NCBI RefSeq assembly: GCF_018812025.1
Contig: NC_063061.1
Coordinates: forward strand, 28,868,085 to 28,932,084
Length of the DNA: 64,000 bases
Source of the DNA: Megalobrama amblycephala
Taxonomy: Eukaryota > Chordata > Actinopteri > Cypriniformes > Xenocyprididae
Direction of reading: 5' to 3'
The notes under the pieces: generated by a model
What the model was told of the DNA's origin: nothing
Databases searched by the model: none
The model's input: the letters and a program-made list of their open reading frames with translations, nothing else
Translations under genes and position numbers: made by a program
In this document: positions 1-34,967 of the stretch, in pieces
How the letters are laid out: every line of letters starts with the position of its first letter
Position numbering within the stretch: the first letter of the stretch is position 1

Positions 1-124
1 ATTTAAAGTCAATAAAGTGTTAAAATGATTGTTACTTTATACTTGTTTGTGTATATATTAAATAAAATATATAATATAATAAAGGATATTAAGTATTTTA
101 ACAGAAAAAAAATAAAAATACATA

Positions 125-1601
125 CAGTTGTGGCCAGAATTATTAGCCCCCTTCATAAATATGATCAAAGATGACTCTAAAAATAAATCTGCATTGTTTA
201 TCCTTTTGATCTTTAATTTATAAAATTTACATGTTGCCCACAATTAATAACACCCCTAGAATTTTTTATGAGTAAAATATCTCTGAAGTATATTCCCATT
301 CATATTTAAATTTTTTTTAGCTCACCAGCCATGACTTCCTGTTCCACAGGAGTATAAACATGAGGAAACACAAAGGCCAAATTCCCTTAATCATTCATCA
401 CAATGAGAAAAAACAAAGAATATAGTTGTGATGTGCAGCAAAAGATTGTTAAGCTTCACAAAATAGAAAGTGGCTGTAAGAAAATAGCTAAAGCATTGAA
501 AATCCCCATTTCCACTATCAGGGCAATAATTGAGAAGTTCCAATCAACTAAAGATATTACATATCTGACTGAAAGAGGACGTGTGTCTAAATCATCCTAA
601 TGCGCAGTGAGGAGGAATGTTTAAGTGGCCAAAGACTCTCCAAGGATCACGGCTGGAGAATTGCAGAGATTAGTTGAGTCTTGAATCTCAGAAAGCCTAA
701 AAAAAATTATCAAAAGCACCTACATCCCCACAAGTTGTTCGGGAGGGTTTCAAGAAACTCCATCTCCAGCATATTCAGTTGTCAGTCAAGACTGGAACTT
801 CAAACGGGACGAGCTTCTATGGTCAGATGAAACTACAACAAGAGCTTCTTGGCAGCAAACTCACCAGATGGTTTTGGTGCACACATGGATAAAAAGTACC
901 CCATGCCCACGGTTAAATATACTGCTGGATCTTTAATGTTGTGGGCCTATTTTTCTGCTGGAGGTCCTGGACATCTTGTTCAGATATATCGTATCATGGA
1001 TTCTATCAAATACCAACAGATAAAAAATCAAAACCTGACAACTTCTGTTAGAAATCTTATAATGGGCCGTGGTTGGATCATCCGTCGGGACAATGATCCA
1101 AAACAAACATCAAAACCAGCACAAAAATGGGTCACTGAGCACAAAATGAAGCTTCTGTCATGGCCGTCCCAGTCCCCTGACCTGAACCCTAAAGAGAATG
1201 AGTGAAGTGAACTGAAGAGAAGAAGCACTAACATGGAGCTGGAATATGAAGGATCTGGAGAGATTCTGTATGGAGGAATGGTCTCTGATCTCTTCTTGGG
1301 TGTTCTCCAAACTCATCAGGCATTATAGAAGAAGACTCAGAGCTGTTCTCTTGGCAAAAGGAGGTTGCAAAAAGTATTGAATAAAAGGGTGCTGATAATT
1401 GTGGGCAACGTGTTTTGGAGAAAAACATTTATTTCATAATGTTATTTCCCCCCCCACTTTCAATTCTTTTCCTTCAATGAAAGGTTGGATTTTTGCTCAT
1501 TTTATAAATTAAAGATCAAAAGGATAAACAATGCAGATTTATTTTCTTAAGTCATCTTTGATCATATTTATGAAGGGGGCTAATAATTCTGGCCACAACT
1601 G
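125..1601 (+). mobile_element. Tc1-like transposon, decayed, with IR/DR ends and TA target sites
   Basis: Ends CAGTTGTGGCCAGAATTATT and its inverted copy, each flanked by TA (123-124, 1602-1603). About 105 bp of near-perfect outer inverted repeat (125-230 and 1497-1601) and a second inner inverted match (TTGCCCACAATTA near 235 and 1396) give the IR/DR layout of fish Tc1 elements. The element is 1477 bp, a little short of the usual 1.6 kb. The transposase inside is broken. Confidence 0.93.
403..1205 (+). pseudogene. Tc1-like transposase remnant
   Basis: The N-terminal helix-turn-helix domain is open at 403-600 (MRKNKEYSCDVQQKIVKLHK, KIPISTIRAIIEKF) and then hits a stop. The catalytic part is open at 849-1205 with LMLWAYFSAGGPG, RDNDPKQTSK (second Asp at 1089-1091) and WPSQSPDLNPKEN (third acidic site). 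The WSDET motif with the first catalytic Asp (826-828) is in another frame, so at least one frameshift and several stops separate the parts. No active enzyme can be made from this copy. Confidence 0.92.
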
Positions 1602-1994
1602 TATGTGACCCTGGACCACAAAATTAGTCATAAATAAGCTTTCCATTGATGTATGGTTTGTTAGGATAGGAGTCGGACAATATTTGGCCGAGATACAACT
1701 ATTTGAAATTTGGAATCTGACGGTGCAAAAAAATCTAAATATTGAGAAAATCACCTTTAAAGTTGTCCAAATGAAGTCCTTAGCAATACATATCTTCTCA
1801 CAAAAAATAAATGTTTGATATATTTACGGTAGGATATTTATAAAATATCTTCATGGAACATCTTTACTTAATATCCCAAAGATTTTTGGCATAAAAGAAA
1901 AATCGATAATTTTGACCCATACAATGTATTGTTGGCTATTGCTACAAATATACCTGTGCGACTTGTGACTGGTTTTGTGGTCCAGGGTCACATA
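1602..1994. mobile_element. Palindromic MITE, GTGACCCTGGACCAC family, copy 1
   Basis: Starts TATGTGACCCTGGACCAC and ends with its inverted complement. About 390 bp and shares its terminal TA with the Tc1 element. A second copy in the other orientation lies at 46373-46823. It resembles the Angel-type short palindromic elements of zebrafish, but that name is from memory. Confidence 0.82.
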
Positions 1995-2219
1995 TATCTG
2001 CTTTAATTTAATTTGTTTTGGATGTGAAAAAAAAAAAAAAATCTAAAATTTTATATCCATACATACTGTATCTGCCATAAAATATAAATGTGTAAAAACA
2101 TATATAAAAATATAAATGTTTTAAAAATATTTTGTGTAGACTTTAGTAAAAAAAAAACACATAATTTTACAATAATTTAAATATTCTTAATGTGATAGAA
2201 CTGAATAGATAATCCTGAC

Positions 2220-2383
2220 CTTAGCTTGTGGGCTGGGGCCATACGGAGTGAAATTATACTGCCACTCCGGAAGCCCCAAATGAGTGATCATAAGTCGATA
2301 GTAGGCAGTAAAGGAGGGGGTGAGATAGTGCCAGAAAAGTGATCGGTCCAAGAACCACACCTCACACTGCTGGGCCATTACAC
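2220..2383 (-). CDS. tpgs2: tpgs2 exon 6, last exon in the window
   Basis: Acceptor TTCTGTGTAG, then GVMAQQCEVWFLDRSLFWHY, ending in YGPSPQAK at donor GTCAGG. 164 nt ending in phase 0. In the human protein this segment is followed by a variable C-terminal tail, which is not found between 1 and 2219. Confidence 0.92.
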
Positions 2384-4550
2384 CTACACAGAACGGGCCA
2401 GCAGACACAGGGCCAGATGGTAGATTAAAATGATATAAACTTTTTTGCATGCTATCTCTTTATATCCTTCAGGATTAAGTGTGGGATGCATAATCACCTG
2501 GAATGCAGCTCTTGTAAACAAGGCAAACTTTGCCATTACTATTGCAAGGATCCAGCTCAAATATGCGACTACGAGAATCAAAATGAGGTTGTTCAGGGCC
2601 ATCGGATTCTAAAAAAGAGAAATGACTCTCAAATACATCTGGATATATAGTTCATGCAAATTTGCATTCAATGAAATTATGCTAAAAATGCCTAAAGATG
2701 AAAGAAAATCTCACCTTCTAAGTCATCATCGAAGTCAAGATCAGCTAAGGTAGGTGCATTGGGGAGGGAATATACATTTGACTGAATCAGGGGGCGTAGC
2801 AGAGCAACACTGTTTATCACCATACATCCCACTTGAACCACTTCATCTGTAAAACACAAAAGATATATACTTATTAGTTCTTTTCGAAAAAAAGCGTAAC
2901 CATAATATGGAATCCAGAGGCGGCATTTGCAATTTGGAGGCACCCATCGCCCTGCCCCCCAGAGGAAAAAAAAAGAAAAAGGCAAAAACATTGTATTGTA
3001 CGGAGCTCCACACATGACATGCAAAAAAAAAAAATTTAATCGTGCACAAGATTTACTATTTCGTTCCCTTGATTTACAAAATTGTGCACACGATTTACTA
3101 ATTCGTTCCCTCGATTTACTAAATCGTGCACATGATTTACTAAAACGTGCGCACGATTTACTATTTCATTTTCTTGATTTATAATCATGCGCATGATTTA
3201 TAAATCAAGGGAACAAAATAGTAAATCATGCACACGATTTAACCTGCTATTTTTTTCCTGCATGTCATGTTCGGGGCTCTGTAGTATTGAATTTGACTAC
3301 AATTACTTTATCTCTGTTATATTTACAATGTTATCTCATATTTCGCTCTTAATAGTCTATTTATAAATGCTTTATATCTCTTTACCCAGAACAATAACAG
3401 CATTCAATCTTCATCCCTCAGTCCCTCAGCTAAAATGAAATGATACTAAAACCACCAGTAGGTGGCAGCAAATCAGTGTCTTAACGAGTTAGTCATTGAA
3501 TCATTCAGTTAACCGATTTGTTCAAAAACGTGGATTCATTCAGTAACGAAACTGAAACAGTGTTGCATGGAGACAACGGCTCTGCTGTTTGGAAATATTT
3601 TCACTGGCAAAATAGAAAAAAAAAAAGGAATATACTGACAATATTGTGTCTATAATGTAAGCCACCTAATAGCCTTTTAACTTATTGTTTATTGAATTGT
3701 TGTATAAAATCAATATCACATTTGCAAATGTGCTGATATTCATGAAAAAAAACACTTTTGCCTGTGTGATATTGCTTATATAATTATTAAAAGAACTCAT
3801 ACAGAGACTTTTTTTGCACTATATCTTGGTTTTTGGAAGTATTTTTGTTAATTTTGGCCCCATGCCACTGTTAATATATGATCATGTTGTGTGTGCGCTG
3901 CGTGATGGCAGAGCGCAAGTGGATGCCCCTTCTGTTGCGAGGTCCATTTCAAGTGAAATGGGTGAAATATAGCAAACACCACTACTGATGGAATCAAAAA
4001 AATTATGTGCATGTATAATGATGTGGTCAAATAAGTAAAACACTGATCAGATCTGAAAAAGCAGGGCTAATAGGGCTAAATTTAAGGCATCATTATAGTG
4101 GCATCATTAAGAGATCAGTGCATGTTTCATGGTGCTCACTTTCCAGCTTGGAGTTCCAGGCAAGCATAAAGCCATCTGTTGTGAGATAGAAATCTCTGAG
4201 ATCTTCTGGCAAAGCACAGTTGTTTTTCTGGAGAACACACAGGAAAAGAACACACCTAATATAAACATACCCACATCGAAGTTCTGCTTTGAGAATAATC
4301 TTTGTTATATTTGAAATACCATACCTGCTCCCATGAGAGAAGCCATCTCTTTTCTGCAGGGGCTTTCTCTGCAAATCGTACATCCAGCACACCAGGGAGG
4401 TTTTCTGTCAAGCAGAAAATATGAGAATGAATAATGTACATACATGCATATGTAATAATAACAATTAAAAAAATCATTAAATAAGAAATGAATCCCTGTT
4501 TAGGGATTGATAATTGACTTGGTTTGCATTAGTGCTTAGCAATCCTGATG

Positions 4551-4610
<60 letters not shown>

Positions 4611-4922
4611 CAAAACAAACATATTAAATCACCCTAAGCTGCTTTGCTGGTCTTAGCAGGTTTAAGATGGTCTCCCAGTCTGGCCAAGCTGGTCGTCAGC
4701 TGGCCTCCCAGCCTAATCACCTAAAAGGAACCCAAAACCAGACCAGCCCAGGAGAACAGCCTAGCTACGATATTTTCCTCAGCAGGATATGAAGCCTATT
4801 GTAGGATGCGGTCTATAATTATTTACATTAAACATCGTCCACTCACCCAAAACCCGAGTTATACCGAGGGTGAGTCTATCTACAAACCCCTTGTACGTCT
4901 TGTCATCTTTCACCTCCTCCAT
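2220..4922 (-). CDS. tpgs2: tpgs2, tubulin polyglutamylase complex subunit 2 (partial, six 5' coding exons)
   Basis: Non-catalytic subunit of the neuronal tubulin polyglutamylase complex (with TTLL1, TPGS1, LRRC49 and NICN1), which adds glutamate side chains to tubulin. Six minus-strand exons join in phase: 4847-4922, 4325-4404, 4140-4227, 2715-2846, 2498-2608, 2220-2383 (651 nt, 217 codons). All introns are GT-AG. Family hallmarks are VDRLTLGITRVL, NNCALPEDLRDFYLTTDGF, YSLPNAPTLADL, PHFDSRSRIFELDPCN, EVWFLDRSLFWHYL and LMITHLGLPEWQYNFTPYG, which match the SMI1/KNR4-like core of TPGS2. The start at 4922 (MEEVKDD) was preferred to an in-frame ATG near 5027 because it resembles the human N terminus. 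The human protein is about 300 residues, so the C-terminal exon or exons are missing; none is visible left of 2220, where intron holds a Tc1 copy and a MITE. It shares a divergent promoter with kiaa1328. Identity is by remembered homology. Confidence 0.93.
2498..2608 (-). CDS. tpgs2: tpgs2 exon 5
   Basis: Reads SDGPEQPHFDSRSRIFELDP then CNSNGKVCLVYKSCIPG, donor GTGATT. 111 nt, phase 1 to phase 1. A different frame of the same strand gives a hydrophobic membrane-like ORF, which is a shadow. Confidence 0.92.
2715..2846 (-). CDS. tpgs2: tpgs2 exon 4
   Basis: Acceptor TTTTACAG, then EVVQVGCMVINSVALLRPLI and YSLPNAPTLADLDFDDDLE, donor GTGAGA. 132 nt, phase 1 to phase 1. The 1.3-kb intron upstream (2847-4139) holds a palindromic MITE at 2999-3283. 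Confidence 0.93.
2999..3283. mobile_element. Fold-back MITE in tpgs2 intron 3
   Basis: Inverted ends TACGGAGCTCC/GGGGCTCTGTA extend through CATGACATGCA and its complement. Between them a short module (GATTTACTAT..CGTGCACACG) repeats several times in both directions. GTATTG occurs directly outside both ends, a possible target duplication. Confidence 0.7.
4140..4227 (-). CDS. tpgs2: tpgs2 exon 3
   Basis: Acceptor TTCTCCAG, then KNNCALPEDLRDFYLTTDGF and MLAWNSKLE. Donor GTGAGC. 29 codons plus one base. This is the most recognisable stretch of the family. Confidence 0.94.
4325..4404 (-). CDS. tpgs2: tpgs2 exon 2
   Basis: Acceptor CTTGACAG then ENLPGVLDVRFAEKAPAEKR and WLLSWEQ, ending at donor GTATGG. 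Length 80 nt closes the split codon and ends in phase 0. It corresponds to the part of human TPGS2 ending in SSWEQ. Confidence 0.92.
4554..4608. repeat. (CA)n microsatellite
   Basis: About 27 CA units in tpgs2 intron 1. Confidence 0.95.
4847..4922 (-). CDS. tpgs2: tpgs2 exon 1 (coding part)
   Basis: ATG at 4922-4920 begins MEEVKDDKTYKGF and the exon ends in ITRVLG. The donor is GTGAGT just below 4847. It carries 25 codons plus one base, so the next exon is joined in phase 1. Confidence 0.9.
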
Positions 4923-5193
4923 TCCAAAATAACACAACAAGCATCTATATACTTCTATGCCATTTATTCTTTTGCTGCAGTCACGCAGACTGATGCTGAG
5001 GTTACCAAGCACGCATAACCAAAACATTGCAGTTCTGCACTCCTATTGGCTGAGAAAGTGAGAGACGAGTGATTTGACCAATAGCATCCAGGATGGGCGG
5101 GCGCAGCAAGTTCATGTCATCCAATCACACGCACCAGCGTTGAAAAAGAGGAGGAGCTCCTGCACGTAATCTGGAAGTGGCGGTTGTTTCAGT
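4923..5193. promoter_or_regulatory. Divergent tpgs2 / kiaa1328 promoter
   Basis: Only 271 bp separate the two start codons, which point away from each other. The interval has no TATA box in a sensible place but has three CCAAT boxes (ATTGG 5045-5049, CCAAT 5078-5082, CCAAT 5121-5125) and a GC box GGGCGGG at 5095-5101. It is richer in GC and CpG than its surroundings. The human pair is also head to head. Sharing of the promoter is inferred from spacing; transcription starts were not seen. Confidence 0.75.
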
Positions 5194-30569
<25,376 letters not shown>

Positions 30570-31339
30570 AGGGTTGTAATGGTGGCTCAGGTTATACAAG
30601 AACTCATTTGAATGGTCATTATTATTCATGTGCTCTTAATTCTGCCTTTTAATGTCTTAAAATAATTATGGTCTTAATTTTTTTTTAACATATTCAAGTG
30701 TTGTTTCTGCCTTAATAAAATGTGTTTATTAATAAATGGTGGTGTTTATTCAGTCACAGATGGTTAGGCAGCAGCTCCAAAAAAGTCTACAGGCTTTTCA
30801 AGGATCTGACTTGGCAACGTAAATGTTTAAAGAGATTCTCGAGAACAATCTGTAAACTCACTATCATCTGATGAAATGAGAAATTTCTGTGAGAGTGACT
30901 AAGTGCATTTCTAGTCAATGCTGGATTTTCCACAAACTCATGAGTCATCAAACTTTCTGCATATATTAACAAATTCGTATTTCTTTTCCAAAGGGGGGTG
31001 TAGCTCATTTTATTTAATGTGTCCCCTCACTTTCCTATTCCCCTGCTTTTCCAATATACACAGCATATATGCTTAGATGCTTCAAACTTGATCAGGGAGC
31101 ACCGATATATGCAATGGGATTCAGCCAAACATCGCTCCAGGGCTATTGGTCTAATTTGATCTGAAGTGTTGTAAAGAAAGTTTCAGAAATGGTGCATGTG
31201 TATGTGTGTGTGTGTGTGTGTAAACTCTCCGCCTTTGAAGTGGTTTCAGAGTACATCAGTCGTGCCACAAATCCATAAAAAGAGTGAAAGAGATAAAAAC
31301 AACTCATAAAAAGGCTTGTATAGACATACAGCAGAAAAT
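30570..31339. other. hinderin 3' UTR and convergent gap
   Basis: Short hinderin 3' UTR to about 30745, then sequence without a recognised gene and a (TG)n run near 31196-31220. Candidate reverse-strand poly(A) signals for celf4 begin just right of this span, so the gap between the two transcripts may be only 600 bases. Confidence 0.5.
30714..30719 (+). terminator. kiaa1328: hinderin poly(A) signal
   Basis: AATAAA 145 bases after the stop codon, with another AATAAA about ten bases on and a GT-rich stretch after it. This gives a 3' UTR of about 170 bases. Confidence 0.7.
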
Positions 31340-33229
31340 GGGACAAGCATAATGCTGCTTTATTCTACACTGTGCTTTATTACTGGGCTTAAGCGGAAAC
31401 GCGTCATTCAGTAAAATTACAAAAGAGAGTCTAGGGACCAGAGAAAAGTGGAGTTGAGAACAGGGCAGGAGCTGCGGCAGCACTCCGACTGCTAATACAG
31501 CTCAATCTCATTGTGATAGGCTTGGCAAAAATCCACAGATACCACCCAGCACGCTCAACTGTGCTCAAAATGTCTTTTTTTTTTTTTTTTTTTTTTAACC
31601 CCATTTTACTGCATTGTTTCTATAAGTTCGTACTGTTTCTGATGAGTTGAAGACAGTTAGTGCTAATGAAGAAAGGCTATAAAACAAGAGTTGCTGAGAG
31701 TCTGATGGATTAGTGCAGTTTTTCTTCCTTTTTTCCAATGTGTTTGAAAACGCAGTGAAGCAAATCGGAGTTCTGACAGACGCATGGAATCGCAGAACAG
31801 AAGAAAACAGCAGACAGTTCTAACAGGTGCAGCAAAAACTTTTGACACCAGTCCTTCATGAGTTCTACATTCTCCATAAAGAATTACCCTGATTCTGCCA
31901 GTTGCATTGTTCCATTGTGTCTCACACTACAAAAAAAAACATGTAAAAATATATTTTTAAAAAAAGCATCGTTTAAATGACAAAAATGATATTCTGTGTT
32001 GTTACAAACATAAAAAAATACAAACATTGAAAAGATAAAAATACATATATTAGTATTTTAAAATCAAACAATAAATAAATGAACAAATGAGTACATAAAT
32101 AGGCAAATAAATACGCATGTTGGCAGCAGTTCTGTTAAAATGTTTCGATTAAATCTGATTGGCTCTTTTTACTTTCCTTGATTAAATACCATACAACCAT
32201 AATGCATCTCTAAGGACTAGAGTTTAACCTGCTTTAATCCAGTTTCATTTTTTTTTTTCTTAAGTCATCCAGTCCTTCTAGATAGAAGTAAAAGATTATA
32301 AAATATGCAAACCTATATACAGAGGAACAGAGCAAAAAAGAGAAAAAAACATTTACAGTATATTCAGTAGTTCATGTATATACTTATATATATTTGTAAT
32401 AAAATTTCTGTTCTGTCTTGTTGGTTTTGTCAACTCTACATTTCCAGATTGCTATGTAAACAATTGCAGCTGAAACGGTTAACACGGAGGGAGCTGACGA
32501 GCGTGAGACAGAAAGGGAGAGAAAGACAGGTGACACTGAAATCCAACAGACTGAATGCATATCCTTGCAAACGAACCTGGAATACCTGAATGATCATGTG
32601 TCGGAAAGATCTAGAAGGCAAAATGCAACATTCTCGGAACCCGTCTGAAACCGCGTCGATTCAGAACCGAATTCCCCTTCGAAATGAGGTGAACTGACTA
32701 CTGCTTTTCCCCTCCCCCCCACACTGTACAGACGCTTTACTCTTCGGTAAAGCGAATTAACCAGCTCTGAAATGATCATATATTTACAATAGTGCCATTT
32801 TGTATAATAGAGCAGTTGCAAAGCGTAACCAAAACGAAAATCTCGCGTTCCATCCTCAACCCAAACTAGTGGAAAAAGTTCCCGCCAATCAATCAGAACT
32901 CCGAAGCAGCGCATGTAAACACGCAATGTGATGCGGATTCTGACGATACTTGTGCAAAACGTACATAATGCCCACTTCATTGTAACCGTAAGCAGAACGT
33001 CGAGTGGGTGTATCTGTAAAATGGCGGTGTCAAGCTGCACAGCACAGGTTTGTCATGTCAACACATATTTGAAGGCTTCGCTGTTAGCTGTAGCTATAGT
33101 AGTTGTCTTTTTTGTTTATTTTTCTTCCTTTTATTTTTATTAAGAAGTAGAGTGTTTTCCGTTGTTTTGACATCATCATCATCTTCATCATCATCATCAT
33201 AATAATAATGAATGGCTGCTAGCGGTGTC

Positions 33230-33330
33230 GTAGCACAGTGCTGCCAGGTGCGCGGACGCACGGCTGACGATTCGACGGCGCATGCGCGAACGCGGCGAGG
33301 TTAAAAAAACCGGTTCGAGTGAATAACGTC
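33230..33330. promoter_or_regulatory. CpG-rich patch with NRF1-like palindrome
   Basis: About 100 bp with many CpG dinucleotides in AT-rich surroundings. It contains the perfect palindrome GCGCATGCGC (33278-33287), the consensus NRF1 site. It is flanked on the left by an (ATC)n/(AAT)n run near 33173-33210. It could be a small promoter or an element in the celf4 3' region. Confidence 0.4.
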
Positions 33331-34842
33331 GTTTGTTTGCGAATGTTTGCAGAGGCGGGAGGCAGATATGTCCGTATTCTGTACTATTTCGTAATGATCC
33401 TGATTCTTTTTAAACTCTCAAACGAGAGGAGGCCTTTTTGCATTTGTAAGTAGCATATACACATATATACACAAACGGAAATCAGTGTGTGTGTGTGTGT
33501 GTGTTGGCGGATACGGAAACGTTATATCGGATTGAGAGGAATGCCTGCAGATTGCAGCTGCCGATTTGAGATTCTTCCCAGTGGTAAAAGTTCAAAGCAG
33601 AGCAGAGGTTTCAAACTCCAGCTTAAATCTACAAAAAAATTACAGCTCTACATATTGAATAGCCGGTTTCTATATATACACACATATAAAATATATGCAT
33701 ATAAATACATATATGGGTTTTGGGATTAATATCGTATGTATCCATATATATGCTGTACATGTGCATAAATATGAATACATATTGCTTGAACGTCGTCTGC
33801 TATACATATACATATCGTATGTACGTTATATATAAACGGGATTGTTTATCTCAAACCTCTTTAAGATGGTCTCTTAACTACAAGGTCAGGACATAAGATA
33901 GAAAAGGTAAGGCTGCATTATGGAACAACCCTTCCCATGCACCCTTTCTCTCGCCACAGAGAAAAACTAGAAGAGAAATAAAAATAAATATTCTTCATTT
34001 TGAGCAGTAATTGTAAACTAGCGAAGTGAACGGCCTCGACGGACCATCGGAAATAGTTCTGCCAGTATTCAAAAGCATATCAGCAATCTATATGTATGCA
34101 TATAGTCATATATGTTCTTTTTATACATATATCTTTTTTAAATACAACTCTAACCGATTGGCACAGCAAGAGATGCAGTGGTCCGATTATGTTACAGGTA
34201 TGAGTCTTTTTTTTTTTTTTTTCCCTCCTTTTTTTTTTCTTTTTTTCATTTGTGATAAAAAGGTTTGGTCATTTGGTCCCTACACAACTAAGGAATGACA
34301 GGTAAGTCTCCCAGCGGACGGAGGCTGCGATTTGTGGCAGCCGTTGCCCCTGGAAACGGACAGGCACTCCAAGAAAAAAAGTTGGCCATCCCGAGTCGAA
34401 GCAAGTTCGTGTCCTGAATTGTCACATCCTTCCAAAAAGTTCTGTCTTTCAAGTTTTTTTGTTCTTTTTTAATCCGTTTTGTTGGTTTCTAAAACAGTTC
34501 TTTAAAAAGTTTTCCCAAAGACGTGTTCAATATTACATGATTTCCATCTAAAAGTCTATCTTAGTTTTAAAAAGTGTTTTTTCCCCCCCATACTACTTAT
34601 TCGTAGATTCAGAGCCTTCTGAGGGCTTACATTGTTTTTCTTTTTTTTTTTTTAAATATATATTTATATATATTTTTGTGTTGGTCTTCAGTAATGTGTC
34701 CTGTGGTCCTGCAAAATAAGGGCTTGGGGGTTCAGAGAAGGGAGTACGGTATGGTCCAGTTACACCGCGGCTCCCCTGAGTTAAACACTGAAGTCCAAAA
34801 AGGTCCATTGAGCCTGGTGGTGGTGGTGGTGGTGGTGGTATA

Positions 34843-34967
34843 TCACGCGGCTACATCCTCCTCATGTTCTGCTTCAGCTGTACTGTGTCCCCAGCCCCAA
34901 TGATCTTGATCTTGTGTTTTCAAATACATTTGGCATGTTATCAACATGTATTCCAGCTCTACAAAAC
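34843..34967 (-). other. celf4: Candidate alternative terminal exon or spliced 3' UTR of celf4
   Basis: A pyrimidine-rich tract ends in TGCTTGCTTCCTAG on the minus strand, a strong 3' splice site with the exon beginning at 34967. Spliced from the phase-1 end of the RRM3 exon (40636), the new frame would read GFVELEYMLITCQMY and on to an acidic EAEHEEDVAA, then TGA at 34845-34843: 40 open codons after the junction. The more ordinary reading is a 3' UTR exon joined to a donor after the TAG (a GTCAGC follows GGAACGACAG about 70 bases beyond the stop). Which is true cannot be told from sequence alone. Confidence 0.35.

Larger units (their letters stand above)
31340..34967 (-). other. celf4: Possible long celf4 3' UTR
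   Basis: Mostly non-repetitive sequence left of the strong acceptor at 34967. Reverse-strand AATAAA signals occur near 33114-33137 and again near 31357-31377, just beyond the end of kiaa1328. The span has no convincing coding frame; the scattered short ORFs here have no family signature. It also holds a (TGG)n run at 34816-34839 and a CpG-rich patch at 33230-33330. Assignment as UTR is inference. Confidence 0.35.

Noticed and set aside
1539..1754. Candidate tpgs2 C-terminal exon
   Set aside because: The minus-strand reading here is Tc1 terminal repeat and MITE sequence, without the QWF..Y motif expected after SPQAK.
2384..2602. 72-codon minus-strand ORF that looks like a membrane segment
   Set aside because: Out-of-frame reading of tpgs2 exon 5; the correct frame gives HFDSRSRIFELD.
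32594..33040. 148-codon minus-strand ORF in the celf4 3' region
   Set aside because: No splice, domain or codon pattern supports it; more likely untranslated sequence.
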